The notes: a model not told the origin generated them from the sequence alone. A stretch of DNA of 64,000 nt from Anaeromyxobacter sp. Fw109-5 (GCF_000017505.1 NC_009675.1:3295001-3359000); one strand, 5' to 3'. Shown: positions 44,250-53,530, counted from the stretch's first letter. A program made the numbers and translations.

Positions 44250-45212
44250 TCAGCCGCGCGGCGGGACGGGCCGGGTGGCCCGGTCCCGGGGCCACGCCGC
44301 GAGCACCTCGCGGATGCGCGGCAGCGCGGCGCGCGCGGCCTCCTCGCCGGCGGCGATCGCCGCGTCCTTGCGGTCGAAGTCGATGAACCCGACCTTGCCG
44401 ACGTCCGGGACGAGCGTGACGTCGGCGATCCCTCGCAGGGTGTCCGCCTCCGCCCGCGCGACGAGGCTCACGACGCGGAAGATGACCTCGACGAAGCTCT
44501 CCGGCGTCGCCTTCGGCTCGAGCTCGGCGAGGTCCACCGCGATGATCACGTCCCCGCCCAGCAGCCGGGCGACGTCCACCGGCAGGTTCCGGACCACGCC
44601 CCCGTCCACCAGCACGCGCCCGTCGTGCCGGACGGGCTCGAGGACGCCGGGGATGGCGCAGGAGGCCCGCACCGCCCGCGCCACGTCTCCCCGACGCAGC
44701 ACCACCCGCTCGCCCGTGTCGAGATCGGTCGCCACCGCCGCCACCGGGATGCGGAGCGCCTCGAACGTCCGCGCGCCGACGCGCTCGCGCACGAACCGCT
44801 CCAGCCGCTCGCCCGAGGCGAGCCCCCGGCCGAACAGCGCCGGCGCGAGGGAGAAGTCGAAGAAGTCGTCGCGATCCAGCCCGCGCGCCATCCGCTCCAG
44901 CGCGTAGCTGTTCGGCTGAGCGGCGTAGATCGCGCCGACGAGGCTGCCGACGCTGGTCCCCACCACGAGCTCGATGGGCACCCCGGCGTCCTCGAGCACG
45001 CGGATCACGCCGACGTGGGCGAACCCCTTCGCGCCACCACCGCCGAGGACGAGCGCCACCCGCGGCGGCACCTCGTCGTACGGCGCCGGCGCCACGTCGG
45101 GCAGCGGCGGCGGGGCCGCGGTCCGGCAGCCCGCGAGCGCGACGATGGCGGCGAGCGCGCAGACGGCGCAGAGCGGCGTGTACGGCCTGGGTCTCGCGAG
45201 CGTGCGTCTCAT
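44250..45212 (-). CDS. Patatin-like phospholipase lipoprotein
   Basis: A 320-residue protein with a lipobox (LAGC, C29) and a patatin domain: oxyanion loop GGGGAKGFAHVGVIRVLED (about 54-72), nucleophile GTSVGS and the catalytic aspartate in LVDGGVVRNLPVDVAR. It resembles the RssA/YlbK group of bacterial lipid acyl hydrolases. The lipid anchor places it at the periplasmic face of a membrane. The ATG at 45212 begins a good lipoprotein signal; the frame is open further upstream. Confidence 0.87.
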   Translation of the reverse strand: MRRTLARPRPYTPLCAVCALAAIVALAGCRTAAPPPLPDVAPAPYDEVPPRVALVLGGGGAKGFAHVGVIRVLEDAGVPIELVVGTSVGSLVGAIYAAQPNSYALERMARGLDRDDFFDFSLAPALFGRGLASGERLERFVRERVGARTFEALRIPVAAVATDLDTGERVVLRRGDVARAVRASCAIPGVLEPVRHDGRVLVDGGVVRNLPVDVARLLGGDVIIAVDLAELEPKATPESFVEVIFRVVSLVARAEADTLRGIADVTLVPDVGKVGFIDFDRKDAAIAAGEEAARAALPRIREVLAAWPRDRATRPVPPRG

Positions 45213-45392
45213 GCCTTCCCCCCGCCGCCTGGCGACCACGGCCTCGCCATCATGCGGCCGGGCGGCGACGCGGAGGGTGCTCCGGTGGGTTCCCGGCCGC
45301 CCGTGAGGTCGGGGAGCAGGCCCGCGGACGACGGCCGCCCGTTGTCGGTGGCGGCCGCCATCGGCAGCTTTCGAGGACCAGGGAGGGAGCAC

Positions 45393-45614
45393 ATGCACGA
45401 GAAGGAGCGGCCAGAGCTCGAGGGCGAGGGCAGCAGGAAGGCGGATCGGCGCTACCGGGAGGGCGTGCAGGAGCACCTGCGCAAGGGGCACGTCGAGGAG
45501 GAGGCCGAGCGCGCCGCCCGCGAGGTCGCCGAGCGGCCGGAGGAGTTCCGCCGCGCCGAGGACGAAGGGAAGAAGCGCAGCGCGGGCGATCTGCCCGAGG
45601 ATCTGAAGCGCTGA
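45393..45614 (+). CDS. Small charged hypothetical protein
   Basis: A 73-residue protein, almost wholly Glu, Lys, Arg and Ala, predicted helical and disordered at both ends. GGGAGGGAG stands just before the ATG. Similar short charged proteins are common near stress genes, but I cannot assign a function. A strong bidirectional hairpin follows. Confidence 0.55.
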   Translation: MHEKERPELEGEGSRKADRRYREGVQEHLRKGHVEEEAERAAREVAERPEEFRRAEDEGKKRSAGDLPEDLKR

Positions 45615-45633
45615 CCCTCACTCGAGCGCGCGG

Positions 45634-45668
45634 GGAGCGGGCGGCCCGGAGGATGGGCCGCCCGCTCC
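45634..45668. terminator. Bidirectional terminator hairpin
   Basis: GGAGCGGGCGGCCC (45634-45647) pairs perfectly with 45655-45668 around a 7-base loop: a 14-bp GC stem between two convergent genes, 19 bases after one stop. There is no T tract. Confidence 0.65.
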
Positions 45669-45717
45669 GTCGTCTGGGGCACGCCGCTGCGAGCGCGATG
45701 GGCCGAACCGGCCCGCG

Positions 45718-45993
45718 TCAGCGCACCAGCCGCAGGGTCGCGGCGGGCTCCAGGATCCCGACGAGGAAGAGGACCCAGAGCACCGTCCATCCGACGAGCA
45801 GCGCGAGGCCCGCCAGCACCTCCGGCGTCACCGCGTCCGCGAGGCGCCGCGCGCGCGCCGCCATGCGGTTCACGATTGGTCCGAGCGGCCGCGCGAGCCG
45901 TCGACGCTCGACGCGAGCCCCGTCGAGGATGGGAACGAAGGGCCGGGGGCCCCAGGAGGGCGGTGAAAGGCGGGTCCGGGCGGGCGAGGTCAT
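45718..45993 (-). CDS. Small membrane protein, hypothetical
   Basis: A 91-residue protein with a basic, proline-rich N-terminal half and one transmembrane helix near the C-terminus (about 62-82, LALLVGWTVLWVLFLVGIL). No family recognised. It is divergent from the LysR gene across only 51 bases, the arrangement expected for a LysR target. Confidence 0.5.
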   Translation of the reverse strand: MTSPARTRLSPPSWGPRPFVPILDGARVERRRLARPLGPIVNRMAARARRLADAVTPEVLAGLALLVGWTVLWVLFLVGILEPAATLRLVR

Positions 45994-46044
45994 CGTGGTC
46001 TCCTGGCGCGGAGTGGGGGGCGCGCTCCGGGAGGAGAGGTATCG

Positions 46045-46986
46045 ATGGCGAGCACACCGTTGAACGCGCAGGTGAGCGCCGCCCCCGCGCACGAACGCGC
46101 GGGCCGGCTGGACTGGGGCAACCTGCGGTTCTTCCTGGAGCTGACGCGGTCCGGGAGCCTCTCCCGCGCCGCCCAGCGGCTGTCCGTCGACCGCAACACG
46201 GTGGCCCGCCGCGTGGCGGCGCTGGAGGAGGAGCTGGGGCTCGCGCTGTTCGAGCGTGGGCCGCAGGGCTGGACCCGGACCCCCGCGGGCGACGAGCTGG
46301 CGTCGCTCGCGTCGCGCATCGAGGAGGACGTGCTCGCCCTCGCCCGGCACGTGGACGCGCGCGACCCGGCCGTCGCGGGGGCCGTGCGGCTCACCACCGC
46401 GATGCACCTCTCCGCGCACCTGCTCGTGCCGGCCCTCCCGGCGCTCCGCGAGCGGCACCCCGCGCTCGTCCTCGAGATCGCCGCGGACCAGCGCACGTTC
46501 GACCTCGGCCGGCGCGAGGCCGATCTCGCCCTGCGGATGGGGCGGCCCCGGGACGCGGGGCTCGTCACGCGCAAGCTGTCCGACGTGGCCTACGGCCTGT
46601 ACGCCGCGCGCGGGTCGCCCGCGGGGCGGCGCGGCGCCGTCGACTTCCTGAGCGATCCGTTCATCGGCCTCGACGACTCGCTCGCGAGCGCGCCCCAGGA
46701 GCGGTGGCTCGCGCGCACCGCGCCGGAGCGCCGGGTGGTGTTCCGCAGCAACAGCACCGCCTCCCTCCACGCCGCGGCGCGCCTCGAGGTGGGCGTGGCG
46801 GTGCTGCCGTGCTTCGTGGCGGAGGCGGACCCCGGCCTCGTCCGGCTCGACGCCCCGGAGCCTCCGCACCACGAGCTCTGGCTGCTCGTGCACGGCGACC
46901 TGCGGCGCACGCCGCGGGTGCGCGCGGTCATCGAGTGGGTCGACGCGCTCGTCGAGGCGGCGCGCCCGTCGCTCTGCGGGCCCTGA
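46045..46986 (+). CDS. LysR-family transcriptional regulator
   Basis: A 313-residue regulator. The winged helix-turn-helix is at about 23-82 (WGNLRFFLELTRSGSLSRAA, then QRLSVDRNTVARRVAALEEELG), followed by a two-lobed effector domain (about 110-305) as in the periplasmic-binding-like LysR ligand domain. It lies divergent from the small membrane gene and convergent with the ETF operon. The effector is unknown. Confidence 0.9.
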   Translation: MASTPLNAQVSAAPAHERAGRLDWGNLRFFLELTRSGSLSRAAQRLSVDRNTVARRVAALEEELGLALFERGPQGWTRTPAGDELASLASRIEEDVLALARHVDARDPAVAGAVRLTTAMHLSAHLLVPALPALRERHPALVLEIAADQRTFDLGRREADLALRMGRPRDAGLVTRKLSDVAYGLYAARGSPAGRRGAVDFLSDPFIGLDDSLASAPQERWLARTAPERRVVFRSNSTASLHAAARLEVGVAVLPCFVAEADPGLVRLDAPEPPHHELWLLVHGDLRRTPRVRAVIEWVDALVEAARPSLCGP

Positions 46987-46993
46987 CCGGCGG

Positions 46994-48010
46994 CTACTTC
47001 GCGCCGAGCAGCGCGTTCACCTTGTCCATCACCGCGAAGGCGTCCGCGACGTACAGCACGTCGGCCTTGCCGCGCGCCCACCCGCAGCCGGGGTCGAGGT
47101 TCACGGCCCGACGCTCGCGGATGAAGCGCCACCCCACGACGTGCGGCTCCTCCCCGTGGCAGCAGGTGGCGAGCCCCCTCGGGTGGCGAGGCGTGGCGCC
47201 GGTCTGCCCGATCTGGTTCAGGTGCGTCATGAACTCGAACACCTGCTGCCCCTCCCCGGCCTGATCGACGAGCGACTTCGACGAGCCGAGCGAGGCCCCC
47301 GACGCGCGCAGGAATCCGAGGATGAGCGCCTGGGCCTGGTCGGGGTGGGGCTTGCCGTCGGCCTGCTTCTTCGTCCAGCCCGCGCCGGCGACGAACAGCA
47401 GCTTCGCGTCGGGGCGGATGGTCTGCTCGCCCGACGAGGGCGCCCGGAGGCCGACGACCTTCGTGGAGGTCGTGCCCTCGGCGATGACCGCCAGCTTCTC
47501 GACGGGCGGCGCGACGCCGCGCTCCAGGGCGGCGGCGGGGTACGCGCCGGGATCCACGAGGAGCACCCACGGCCGCTCCTTCCGGCGGAGCCTCGCCTCG
47601 ATGCGCTGCTTGTAGAACCAGCGCGTGGCCGCGAGCCCGCCCTCCGCCGAGAGCTGCGTCACGTGCGTGTCCACGCGACCGCCGAGCCGCTGCGCGACCC
47701 CGGCCGCGATGCGCGCCATGCGGCTCGTGGCGGGCGCCACCACGACCGTCGCGCCCGAGGCCCTCGCCAGGGCGGCGGCGGCCGCGGCGTCGGTCCCGTA
47801 GCGCGGGTCCGCGAACGCCGGCCCCTCCACGGCGAGGAGCTTCGTGGCGCCGGCGCCCCCGAGGGCGGCGGCGGCGGCGTCGACGGCGCCGCCGAAGAGG
47901 CCGATGACGAGCGGGCCGCCCACGGCGCGGGCCGCCGAGAGCGCCTCGAGCGCGGCGCGCGGGAGGCCGCCGTCGGGATCGGTGTGGGTGAGGAGGAGAA
48001 CGGTGTCCAT
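46994..48010 (-). CDS. etfA: Electron transfer flavoprotein alpha-like subunit, divergent
   Basis: A 338-residue protein. The N-terminal half fits the ETF alpha/beta domain. The C-terminal FAD domain is recognisable but altered: VAGAGWTKKQ replaces the usual GAGRG stretch, and IGQTGATPRHPRGLATCCHGEE, then RAVNLDPGCGWARGKADVLYVADAF, match the order of the FAD-binding segments. A CC pair in this domain is unusual. Last gene of a four-gene operon, 16 bases after etfB. Role: electron carrier from the operon's acyl-CoA dehydrogenase. Confidence 0.75.
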   Translation of the reverse strand: MDTVLLLTHTDPDGGLPRAALEALSAARAVGGPLVIGLFGGAVDAAAAALGGAGATKLLAVEGPAFADPRYGTDAAAAAALARASGATVVVAPATSRMARIAAGVAQRLGGRVDTHVTQLSAEGGLAATRWFYKQRIEARLRRKERPWVLLVDPGAYPAAALERGVAPPVEKLAVIAEGTTSTKVVGLRAPSSGEQTIRPDAKLLFVAGAGWTKKQADGKPHPDQAQALILGFLRASGASLGSSKSLVDQAGEGQQVFEFMTHLNQIGQTGATPRHPRGLATCCHGEEPHVVGWRFIRERRAVNLDPGCGWARGKADVLYVADAFAVMDKVNALLGAK

Positions 48011-48026
48011 GGCGGGAGCCCTCGCG

Positions 48027-48839
48027 CTAGTCCTGGCCGATCCACTCGACGAGCTCGCGCGCGATCTCGTCGGGGCTCATGTCCTTCACGATCCGCGTCT
48101 CGCGCAGCGCCTTCGGCACCGCGACCGAGACGAACTCCACCCCCCCGGTGCCGACCTGCGCCGGCGGCGCCTTCTGCAGCGCCGGCATGACGCCGCGCAT
48201 GTTCGCCATGCCGATCTGGGGGTTGTTCCTGGGCTCGCCCAGGCCACCCGTCGCCCAGCCGAGCACCGCCGGCGCGCCACCGCACCAGGAGACCTGGTGC
48301 TTCCCTCCCTCGACGCGCTCGAGCACCTCGAACGAGCCGTCCGGGCCGGGCGTCAGCTGGTCCACCCCCTGGAACTGGTCTGTGATCTCGAGCCGCTCGC
48401 CCACGAGCTGGAGGGTGACGCCCGCGCCGCGCGAGGCGGACTCCCAGCCGCCGAACAGGAGCAGCCGCGAGCGATCGAGCCCCGGGAGCGCCCTCACGGC
48501 CGCCGCGAGCGCCGCGGCGACCTCGTGCGGATCGGTGAAGCCTCCGGCGGGACCGTCGAGCGCCACGAGGTCGAACGGGACCTTCTGGCCCACCGCCATC
48601 ATCACCTGCTGGAGCTTCGCCTTCGGACCGAGCGCCACGAGCGTCACCTTCGACCCGGGCGCCTTCGCGGCGAGGCTCGCCGCCTCGTACAGCGCGTGGG
48701 CGGCCCAGGGATCGAGCACGTGCGGCAGCATGAGCTCGTTCTTGAGCCCCGGCCCCTGGGGCGTCTGGGCGGGCTCGAGGGTCTGGAGCGGGTCCGGCAC
48801 GACGCTCCCGAGGACGACGATCTGGTATCCGTTGCTCAT
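48027..48839 (-). CDS. etfB: Electron transfer flavoprotein beta-like subunit
   Basis: A 270-residue protein with the ETF beta layout: an N-terminal strand (YQIVVLGSVVPDP), an alternating alpha/beta AMP-binding domain (HALYEAASLAAKAPGSKVTLVALGPK) and a long beta-hairpin arm region. It is the partner of the downstream etfA. It is preceded, after a 66-base gap with a hairpin, by the ETF-QO-like gene. Confidence 0.8.
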   Translation of the reverse strand: MSNGYQIVVLGSVVPDPLQTLEPAQTPQGPGLKNELMLPHVLDPWAAHALYEAASLAAKAPGSKVTLVALGPKAKLQQVMMAVGQKVPFDLVALDGPAGGFTDPHEVAAALAAAVRALPGLDRSRLLLFGGWESASRGAGVTLQLVGERLEITDQFQGVDQLTPGPDGSFEVLERVEGGKHQVSWCGGAPAVLGWATGGLGEPRNNPQIGMANMRGVMPALQKAPPAQVGTGGVEFVSVAVPKALRETRIVKDMSPDEIARELVEWIGQD

Positions 48840-48854
48840 TCCGACTCCGGTCTG

Positions 48855-48893
48855 CCGGCCGTGGGTGGAAGGCGGCGCTCCACGCACGGCCGG
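48855..48893. repeat. Stem-loop between ETF-QO-like gene and etfB
   Basis: CCGGCCGTG (48855-48863) and CACGGCCGG (48885-48893) are perfect complements around a 21-base loop, inside the operon in the gap before etfB. It may tune etfB translation or stabilise a processed mRNA end. Confidence 0.35.
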
Positions 48894-48905
48894 TCTGGTC
48901 AGCGC

Positions 48906-50768
48906 TCAGTTCTCCGCAGAGTGAAGCCCGCCCGTGCCGGCGCGGAGCAGCAGGTTCACCTCGTCCGATCCGGCGACGCGCCCGGTGCAGCTCCACAGGC
49001 ACGCCCCGCAGTGGACGCACTTCTCCCGATCGAAGCCGGGGACCCCGTCCTCGCCTGGCCGGAGCGCCTCGGCGGAGCAGATCTCCACGCACGCGCGCCT
49101 GCCGCAGGCCCGGCACGTCTCGGCCGAGCGGAAGGTGACGTGGTCGGCGTAGCCCGCGGGCGCCTGGACCTTGCCGCCCACGAGGAGGGCGTCCTGCTGC
49201 GAGACGAGGAGCTTCCCGTCGAGCGGCACGGCGGGCCAGCCGGCGCGATCCATGAGCGCGTCGTGCAGCGGCGTCCCCTTCGCGTCGCACTCCGCCCGGA
49301 GGCGCGCGAGCTCCTCGGCCGGAATGCGCCCGGCGTAGAACTCCTCGAGCGTTCCGACGGCGTCCGCCGGGTGCGGCGGCTCGTGCCCGAGCGCGACCCT
49401 GCCGCGCGTGAGCCCCGCGAGCGCCATCCCGAGCAGCCCGGGCACGACCCCGCGCTGGAAGCCGTCGCGCGCCTTCTCCGCGACGCGCCCCTCCGCCTCG
49501 ACCCAGCTCGCGCGGCGCCGCGCGACGTAGGCCTCCTCGAGGGTCTCCCGGGTGAGCGGCCTCCCCGCCTCGAGCAGCGCGATGACGCCCTCCGCGAGCT
49601 GAGCACCCGTGGTGAACGCCTCGTCGACGCCCGACGAGGTGAGCACGTTCGTCGTCCCGGAGCCCTCCCCGATCCGCGCGAAGCCGTCGCCGGCGAGGAC
49701 GGGCTCGCCCCGCCGGCCCGACTCGAGGATCGACTTCGCGCCCCACGAGCGGAGCCGTGCGTCCTTCAGGTGCCGCCAGAGCGCGGGGTGCTGGACGTAG
49801 TGCTGCAGGTAGCGGTAGCTCGTGCGCGCGGGCGACTCGAACCAGCTCGGCACGAAGATCCCGACCGACGCCACGCGCTCCGGGTGGACGTAGAGGAACC
49901 CGAAGATCTCCGGCTCCGGGAACCCGAAGGTGTGGAGCACCGTGCCCGCCTCGAGCGCGGTGTCCTCCGGCAGATCCACGACGAACTTCATCCCCACCGC
50001 CCACTCGCGCCGCGCGTGGCCGGGGGGCATCCCCAGCTCCGCGTCGAGCTGACGCCCGACCGCGCCCACCGGCCCGTCGGCCACCACCGTGAGCGCCGCG
50101 AGCACGTCCATGCCCGGCAGGTACCCGGCCCCCGGGCGCCCGTGGCGATCGACGCCCTGGTCGAGGAGCCGCACGCCCCGGACCTTCCCGTCCTCCACGA
50201 GCGCGCGCTCCACCGGGGTGGAGGGCCAGATCTGCACGGCGCCGTCCGCGAGCACCTGAGCGCCCATCCACTGCATGAGCTGCCCCATCGAGAGGACGAG
50301 GCCGCCCTGCTTGTGCAGGAACTCGGGCGTCCAGGGCAGCTCGACCGCCTCGTCGGCGTAGGGGAGCGCGCGCCGCAGCGCGCGGATGCCCCGGTCCGCC
50401 GCGCGCAGCGTCGCGGAGCGGCGGCTCGCCCCGACCGGATCGAGCAGGTACAGGATGCGCTCGTCCTTCACCGGCGCCGCCATCGGGATCTGCGCGGGGT
50501 CGAGGTCCGGGAACCGCTCGCGGATGCCGCGGGCGCGGGTGACGACCCCCGACACGCCGAAGCCGACGTCGTCGGCGCGCTCGTAGCACACGACCTGCAG
50601 CGGCAGGCCCGGCGCCGCGGCGCTCTCGAGCGGCGGCCGGTCGGCCGCGGCGAGGCGGCGCGAGAGCGTGGTGAGGAAGCCGGCCGTCGCCGGCCCGAAG
50701 CCGACGCAGGCGATGTCCACGGACATCGTCTGACGCTCCGGCTGCTCTGGGGTCCCGAGGGGCTCCAC
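48906..50768 (-). CDS. ETF-quinone oxidoreductase-like flavoprotein with ferredoxin domain
   Basis: A 620-residue FAD protein. The N-terminal FAD fold (CVGFGPATAGFLTTL, about 21-35) and GDGFARIGEGSGTTNV fit the geranylgeranyl-reductase/ETF-QO family. The C-terminus is a two-cluster ferredoxin domain: CRACGRRACVEIC and CVHCGACLWSC, where ETF-QO usually has one 4Fe-4S cluster. It probably passes electrons from the ETF to the quinone pool. The GTG start at 50768 has AAGGAG seven bases upstream; an ATG at 50726 is the alternative. Second gene of the operon. Confidence 0.8.
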   Translation of the reverse strand: MEPLGTPEQPERQTMSVDIACVGFGPATAGFLTTLSRRLAAADRPPLESAAAPGLPLQVVCYERADDVGFGVSGVVTRARGIRERFPDLDPAQIPMAAPVKDERILYLLDPVGASRRSATLRAADRGIRALRRALPYADEAVELPWTPEFLHKQGGLVLSMGQLMQWMGAQVLADGAVQIWPSTPVERALVEDGKVRGVRLLDQGVDRHGRPGAGYLPGMDVLAALTVVADGPVGAVGRQLDAELGMPPGHARREWAVGMKFVVDLPEDTALEAGTVLHTFGFPEPEIFGFLYVHPERVASVGIFVPSWFESPARTSYRYLQHYVQHPALWRHLKDARLRSWGAKSILESGRRGEPVLAGDGFARIGEGSGTTNVLTSSGVDEAFTTGAQLAEGVIALLEAGRPLTRETLEEAYVARRRASWVEAEGRVAEKARDGFQRGVVPGLLGMALAGLTRGRVALGHEPPHPADAVGTLEEFYAGRIPAEELARLRAECDAKGTPLHDALMDRAGWPAVPLDGKLLVSQQDALLVGGKVQAPAGYADHVTFRSAETCRACGRRACVEICSAEALRPGEDGVPGFDREKCVHCGACLWSCTGRVAGSDEVNLLLRAGTGGLHSAEN

Positions 50769-50804
50769 GCGGTTCTCCTTCGCGAGCGCGAGCGAGCGCG
50801 GCCG

Positions 50805-53030
50805 CTACAGCGGGTAGTCGAGCGCCTCGGGGATCATCACCTTCGAGAGGGCCTCCGCCGCGCGATCCTTGGCGAGCATCGCGCCCGTCAGGCACCCGTC
50901 GACCTTGACGCGCAGCGAACGGAAGTCGCTGATGCCCTGGCACGAGGCGCACGGGCCTTCCTTGTCGGGGTGGGCGCCCTCGGTGAGCACGTCCACCGAG
51001 CAGCCGGCGAGCCCGGGGATGATCCCCTCGAGCGCGTCGGCGTCGCTCGCCGACCAGCACGCCGCGCGCCCCTCGGCGTCCCAGGACGGGTGGCGGTTGT
51101 AGCCGTGGACGAGCTCGGCGCAGATGCGGCCCACCTCGCCCGCGGTCCGCGCCGCCTGCGCGTGGCACAGGTCGGCGAAGAAGCGGGCGGTGCCGGCGTG
51201 GGCTTCCCCGAGCACCGCGCCCCCCTCCTCGGCGAGGACGACCGCGTCGAGGATCTGCGCGCGGGACGCGACGAGCCACCCGAGCGCGTCCGCGAGCTTG
51301 AAGGTGACCCCCTGGCGCGGGGACTGGACGAGCTTCACGCCGTCCGCGTCCGTCGAGCGCTCGAGGTGGCGGTAGGTCCAGAGCCAGAGGTCCATGGCCG
51401 AGGCGATCACGCACCCGCCGAGGCCCGGGTGCTCGCCGGAGAGGTGCCGGAGCTCGCGGACCCACGCCTTCAGCTGCGCGAGGAAGAGCGGATTGCCCAT
51501 CGTCACCGACAGCTGGCGCCGCTGGACGGCCTCGGGCCCCTCGTACGTGGCCTCCAGCTGGGCGTCCATCCACTTCTGGCCCAGGAAGCCGGGGCAGTCC
51601 TCGGTGATGCCGTAGCCGCCCATGAGCGAGACCGCCTCGCGCATGAAGTCCGCGCCCACGCCGGTGTTCCAGAGCTTCGTCGCCGGGCAGAGGACGTTCG
51701 CCTGCGCGTCGAGCAGCGCGAAGCGGACCAGCTCGTCGCCGCGGAGCTCGGCGATGCGCGCCTCCTGCTTCTCGCCGCGCGGGTGCGCCTCCAGCTCCAG
51801 CAGCTCGAGGGCGCTCCGCTCCAGCGCCTTCATCCACTTCATGGTCGCCTTCATCCCGCCGATGCCCTGCGCGGCGAGCGCGGCGTCCTTCTTCCTCTCG
51901 AGCGGATCGAGCTCGTCGAAGAGCCGCGCCGTCGCGAAGCCGAGCGACGCGCCCGCCTCTCCCGCCGCCCACACGTCCACGAGCCGGTGCAGCGCGTCCT
52001 CGCGCTGCTGGATGCCGAGCTCGTAGCGCACGGAGCCGGGCGCGGCCTGCTCGGCCCCGCGGAACCGCCCCCGCTGGTAACGGATCACCGGCTCGACCGC
52101 GCTGAGCAGCTTCGCGGACGTCATGACCCCCACGGTCACGCGCGTGCGCCGGAAGACGGCCTCGATCACCTGCGAGTGATCGAAGTTCGGGACGATGACC
52201 CCGTCCTTGACGGTGTATCCGCCCACGATCCGGCTGGCCGGGACGCGCAGGCTGAAGATGGGATCGCTCGTCGACGAGAGCTGGTGCACGAGCTTCTTCG
52301 TGGGCGTGCCGCGGTCGAAGGTCCCGGGGTCGGTCTCCTCGAGGATCACGAGACAGGAGGACTTGATGCGCGGGTCGGCGGTGTCCACCGCCGCGGTGAC
52401 GAAGTTCGCGAACCCCATGTTCGTGATGAACCGGCCGCGCTTCTCGACCTGCAGCACCGGCTCCGCCCCCGGGCTCCACTCCGCGACGCTCACCTTCCCG
52501 GAGAGCATCCCGGTGTCCACGCCCACGTACGGGATGGGCTCGGTGAGCGCGAACGCCGCCCGCCACGGCGCGCGGTCCTCGCCCGGCTTCGCGGGCGCGG
52601 CCAGGCTCATGTAGTGCCTCAGCTGCTCCGGCGTGCCGCGCTCGTGGATCGGGGAGAGCCCGAGGAAGCCCGCGAGGGCGCCGGTCGCCGCGCCCGCGTC
52701 GACCCAGGCGAGCTCGAAGGCGGCGAGCGCCAGGGCGAGGTTCTTCGGCCCCGTGATGAACCCACCCTCCTCCGGCTCCATGAACGCCGCCGTGATGCCC
52801 GAGGCGTCGTAGTGAGAGAGGAGCTCGTTCTTGCGCGCGGTCCACTCGTGCGCGTTGCGCCCACCGTCGGCGACGAGCCGCGCGACCGGTCCGCGCGCCA
52901 CCCCGCGCGCCGACTGCACCAGCATCTGGAGGTCGTAGCGATCCGCGAACCGCCACATCAGCTGGCGCACGTCGTCCCCCGGGAGGGTCCGGAGGGTGTC
53001 GGGGGGTGTATTCAGGGCAGGCGTCGCCAT
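50805..53030 (-). CDS. Long acyl-CoA dehydrogenase-like flavoprotein
   Basis: A 741-residue protein of the acyl-CoA dehydrogenase superfamily. The middle domain (ITNMGFANFVTAAVDTAD, LGIQQREDALHRLVD) and GGYGITEDCPGFLGQKWMDAQLEATYEGPEAVQRR (active-site region) are clear. It is about 350 residues longer than the common short-chain enzymes, with an N-terminal extension and a C-terminal helical region containing CASCQG. First gene of the operon with ETF-QO-like and ETF subunits. It is probably the enzyme whose electrons this dedicated ETF chain carries; its acyl-CoA substrate is unknown. Confidence 0.8.
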   Translation of the reverse strand: MATPALNTPPDTLRTLPGDDVRQLMWRFADRYDLQMLVQSARGVARGPVARLVADGGRNAHEWTARKNELLSHYDASGITAAFMEPEEGGFITGPKNLALALAAFELAWVDAGAATGALAGFLGLSPIHERGTPEQLRHYMSLAAPAKPGEDRAPWRAAFALTEPIPYVGVDTGMLSGKVSVAEWSPGAEPVLQVEKRGRFITNMGFANFVTAAVDTADPRIKSSCLVILEETDPGTFDRGTPTKKLVHQLSSTSDPIFSLRVPASRIVGGYTVKDGVIVPNFDHSQVIEAVFRRTRVTVGVMTSAKLLSAVEPVIRYQRGRFRGAEQAAPGSVRYELGIQQREDALHRLVDVWAAGEAGASLGFATARLFDELDPLERKKDAALAAQGIGGMKATMKWMKALERSALELLELEAHPRGEKQEARIAELRGDELVRFALLDAQANVLCPATKLWNTGVGADFMREAVSLMGGYGITEDCPGFLGQKWMDAQLEATYEGPEAVQRRQLSVTMGNPLFLAQLKAWVRELRHLSGEHPGLGGCVIASAMDLWLWTYRHLERSTDADGVKLVQSPRQGVTFKLADALGWLVASRAQILDAVVLAEEGGAVLGEAHAGTARFFADLCHAQAARTAGEVGRICAELVHGYNRHPSWDAEGRAACWSASDADALEGIIPGLAGCSVDVLTEGAHPDKEGPCASCQGISDFRSLRVKVDGCLTGAMLAKDRAAEALSKVMIPEALDYPL

Positions 53031-53162
53031 GGGAGTTCCTCGCGGGGAAGTGCGCGGCTGCGCGCACCGTGAATTCGAGCGGACCCGATGTCCAGCGGCG
53101 TGCGGCGGACAGTAGCAGAGGAACGGGGGACGGCGGCAATTCCACCGACCCAGATCGAGCGT

Positions 53163-53174
53163 GATTGATCAATC
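53163..53174. promoter_or_regulatory. Perfect 12-bp palindrome upstream of the ETF operon
   Basis: GATTGATCAATC is a perfect palindrome, overlapping a second one (AATCGATT, 53171-53178), 133 bases before the acyl-CoA dehydrogenase start in a rare AT-rich patch. It is a plausible site for a TetR/GntR-type repressor. It lies close to the outer edge of the left inverted repeat and may belong to that element. Confidence 0.35.
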
Positions 53175-53255
53175 GATTGTCCGGGATCCAGCCAATCCGC
53201 GACAATTCGCCACGCCAGCCCGGGATCCGCGGCGACCGCGGCCGCCCCCCTCGAG

Positions 53256-53420
53256 GCTGATCATTCGTCACAAGTCCGGCCGCCGGGTCCGTGACGGTGG
53301 TCCGTCTCCGCCTCGTGCGCGTCGCCGAGGTTGGCTCGGGACGAGGGTCAGGACCGGCCCGGTCCCGAGTGCCGGAACCGGTGCGGCGCGATCGGCTCAC
53401 GAGAAGCCCATACGGGAAGC
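53256..53420 (+). repeat. Left long inverted repeat flanking HNH gene
   Basis: About 165 bases that are repeated in inverted, diverged form at 54926-55084. Exact shared blocks are TCACAAGTC (53268-53276) and GCGCGATCGGCT (53386-53397). Their outer-to-inner distance is 130 bases here and 130 bases in the other copy. A third block (GAGG-TGGCTCG-GAC) matches in between. The rest is diverged. Confidence 0.7.
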
Positions 53421-53530
53421 GGCGCACGGCGGCCCCGCGGCTCGTAGGTGGCCTGGAGCCATCCGGTCGCAGCAAGAGTGGCGGACGAGGCAGGAAGCTG
53501 TCGCAAGCGAATGCAGGCTCTGCTCGGGCG

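Noticed and set aside
47659-53475. Long minus-strand open frames of over 1700 codons and a plus-strand one of similar length across the ETF operon.
   Set aside because: Arg/Pro/Ala-rich shadow frames from high GC; real genes with domains occupy the same span in another phase.
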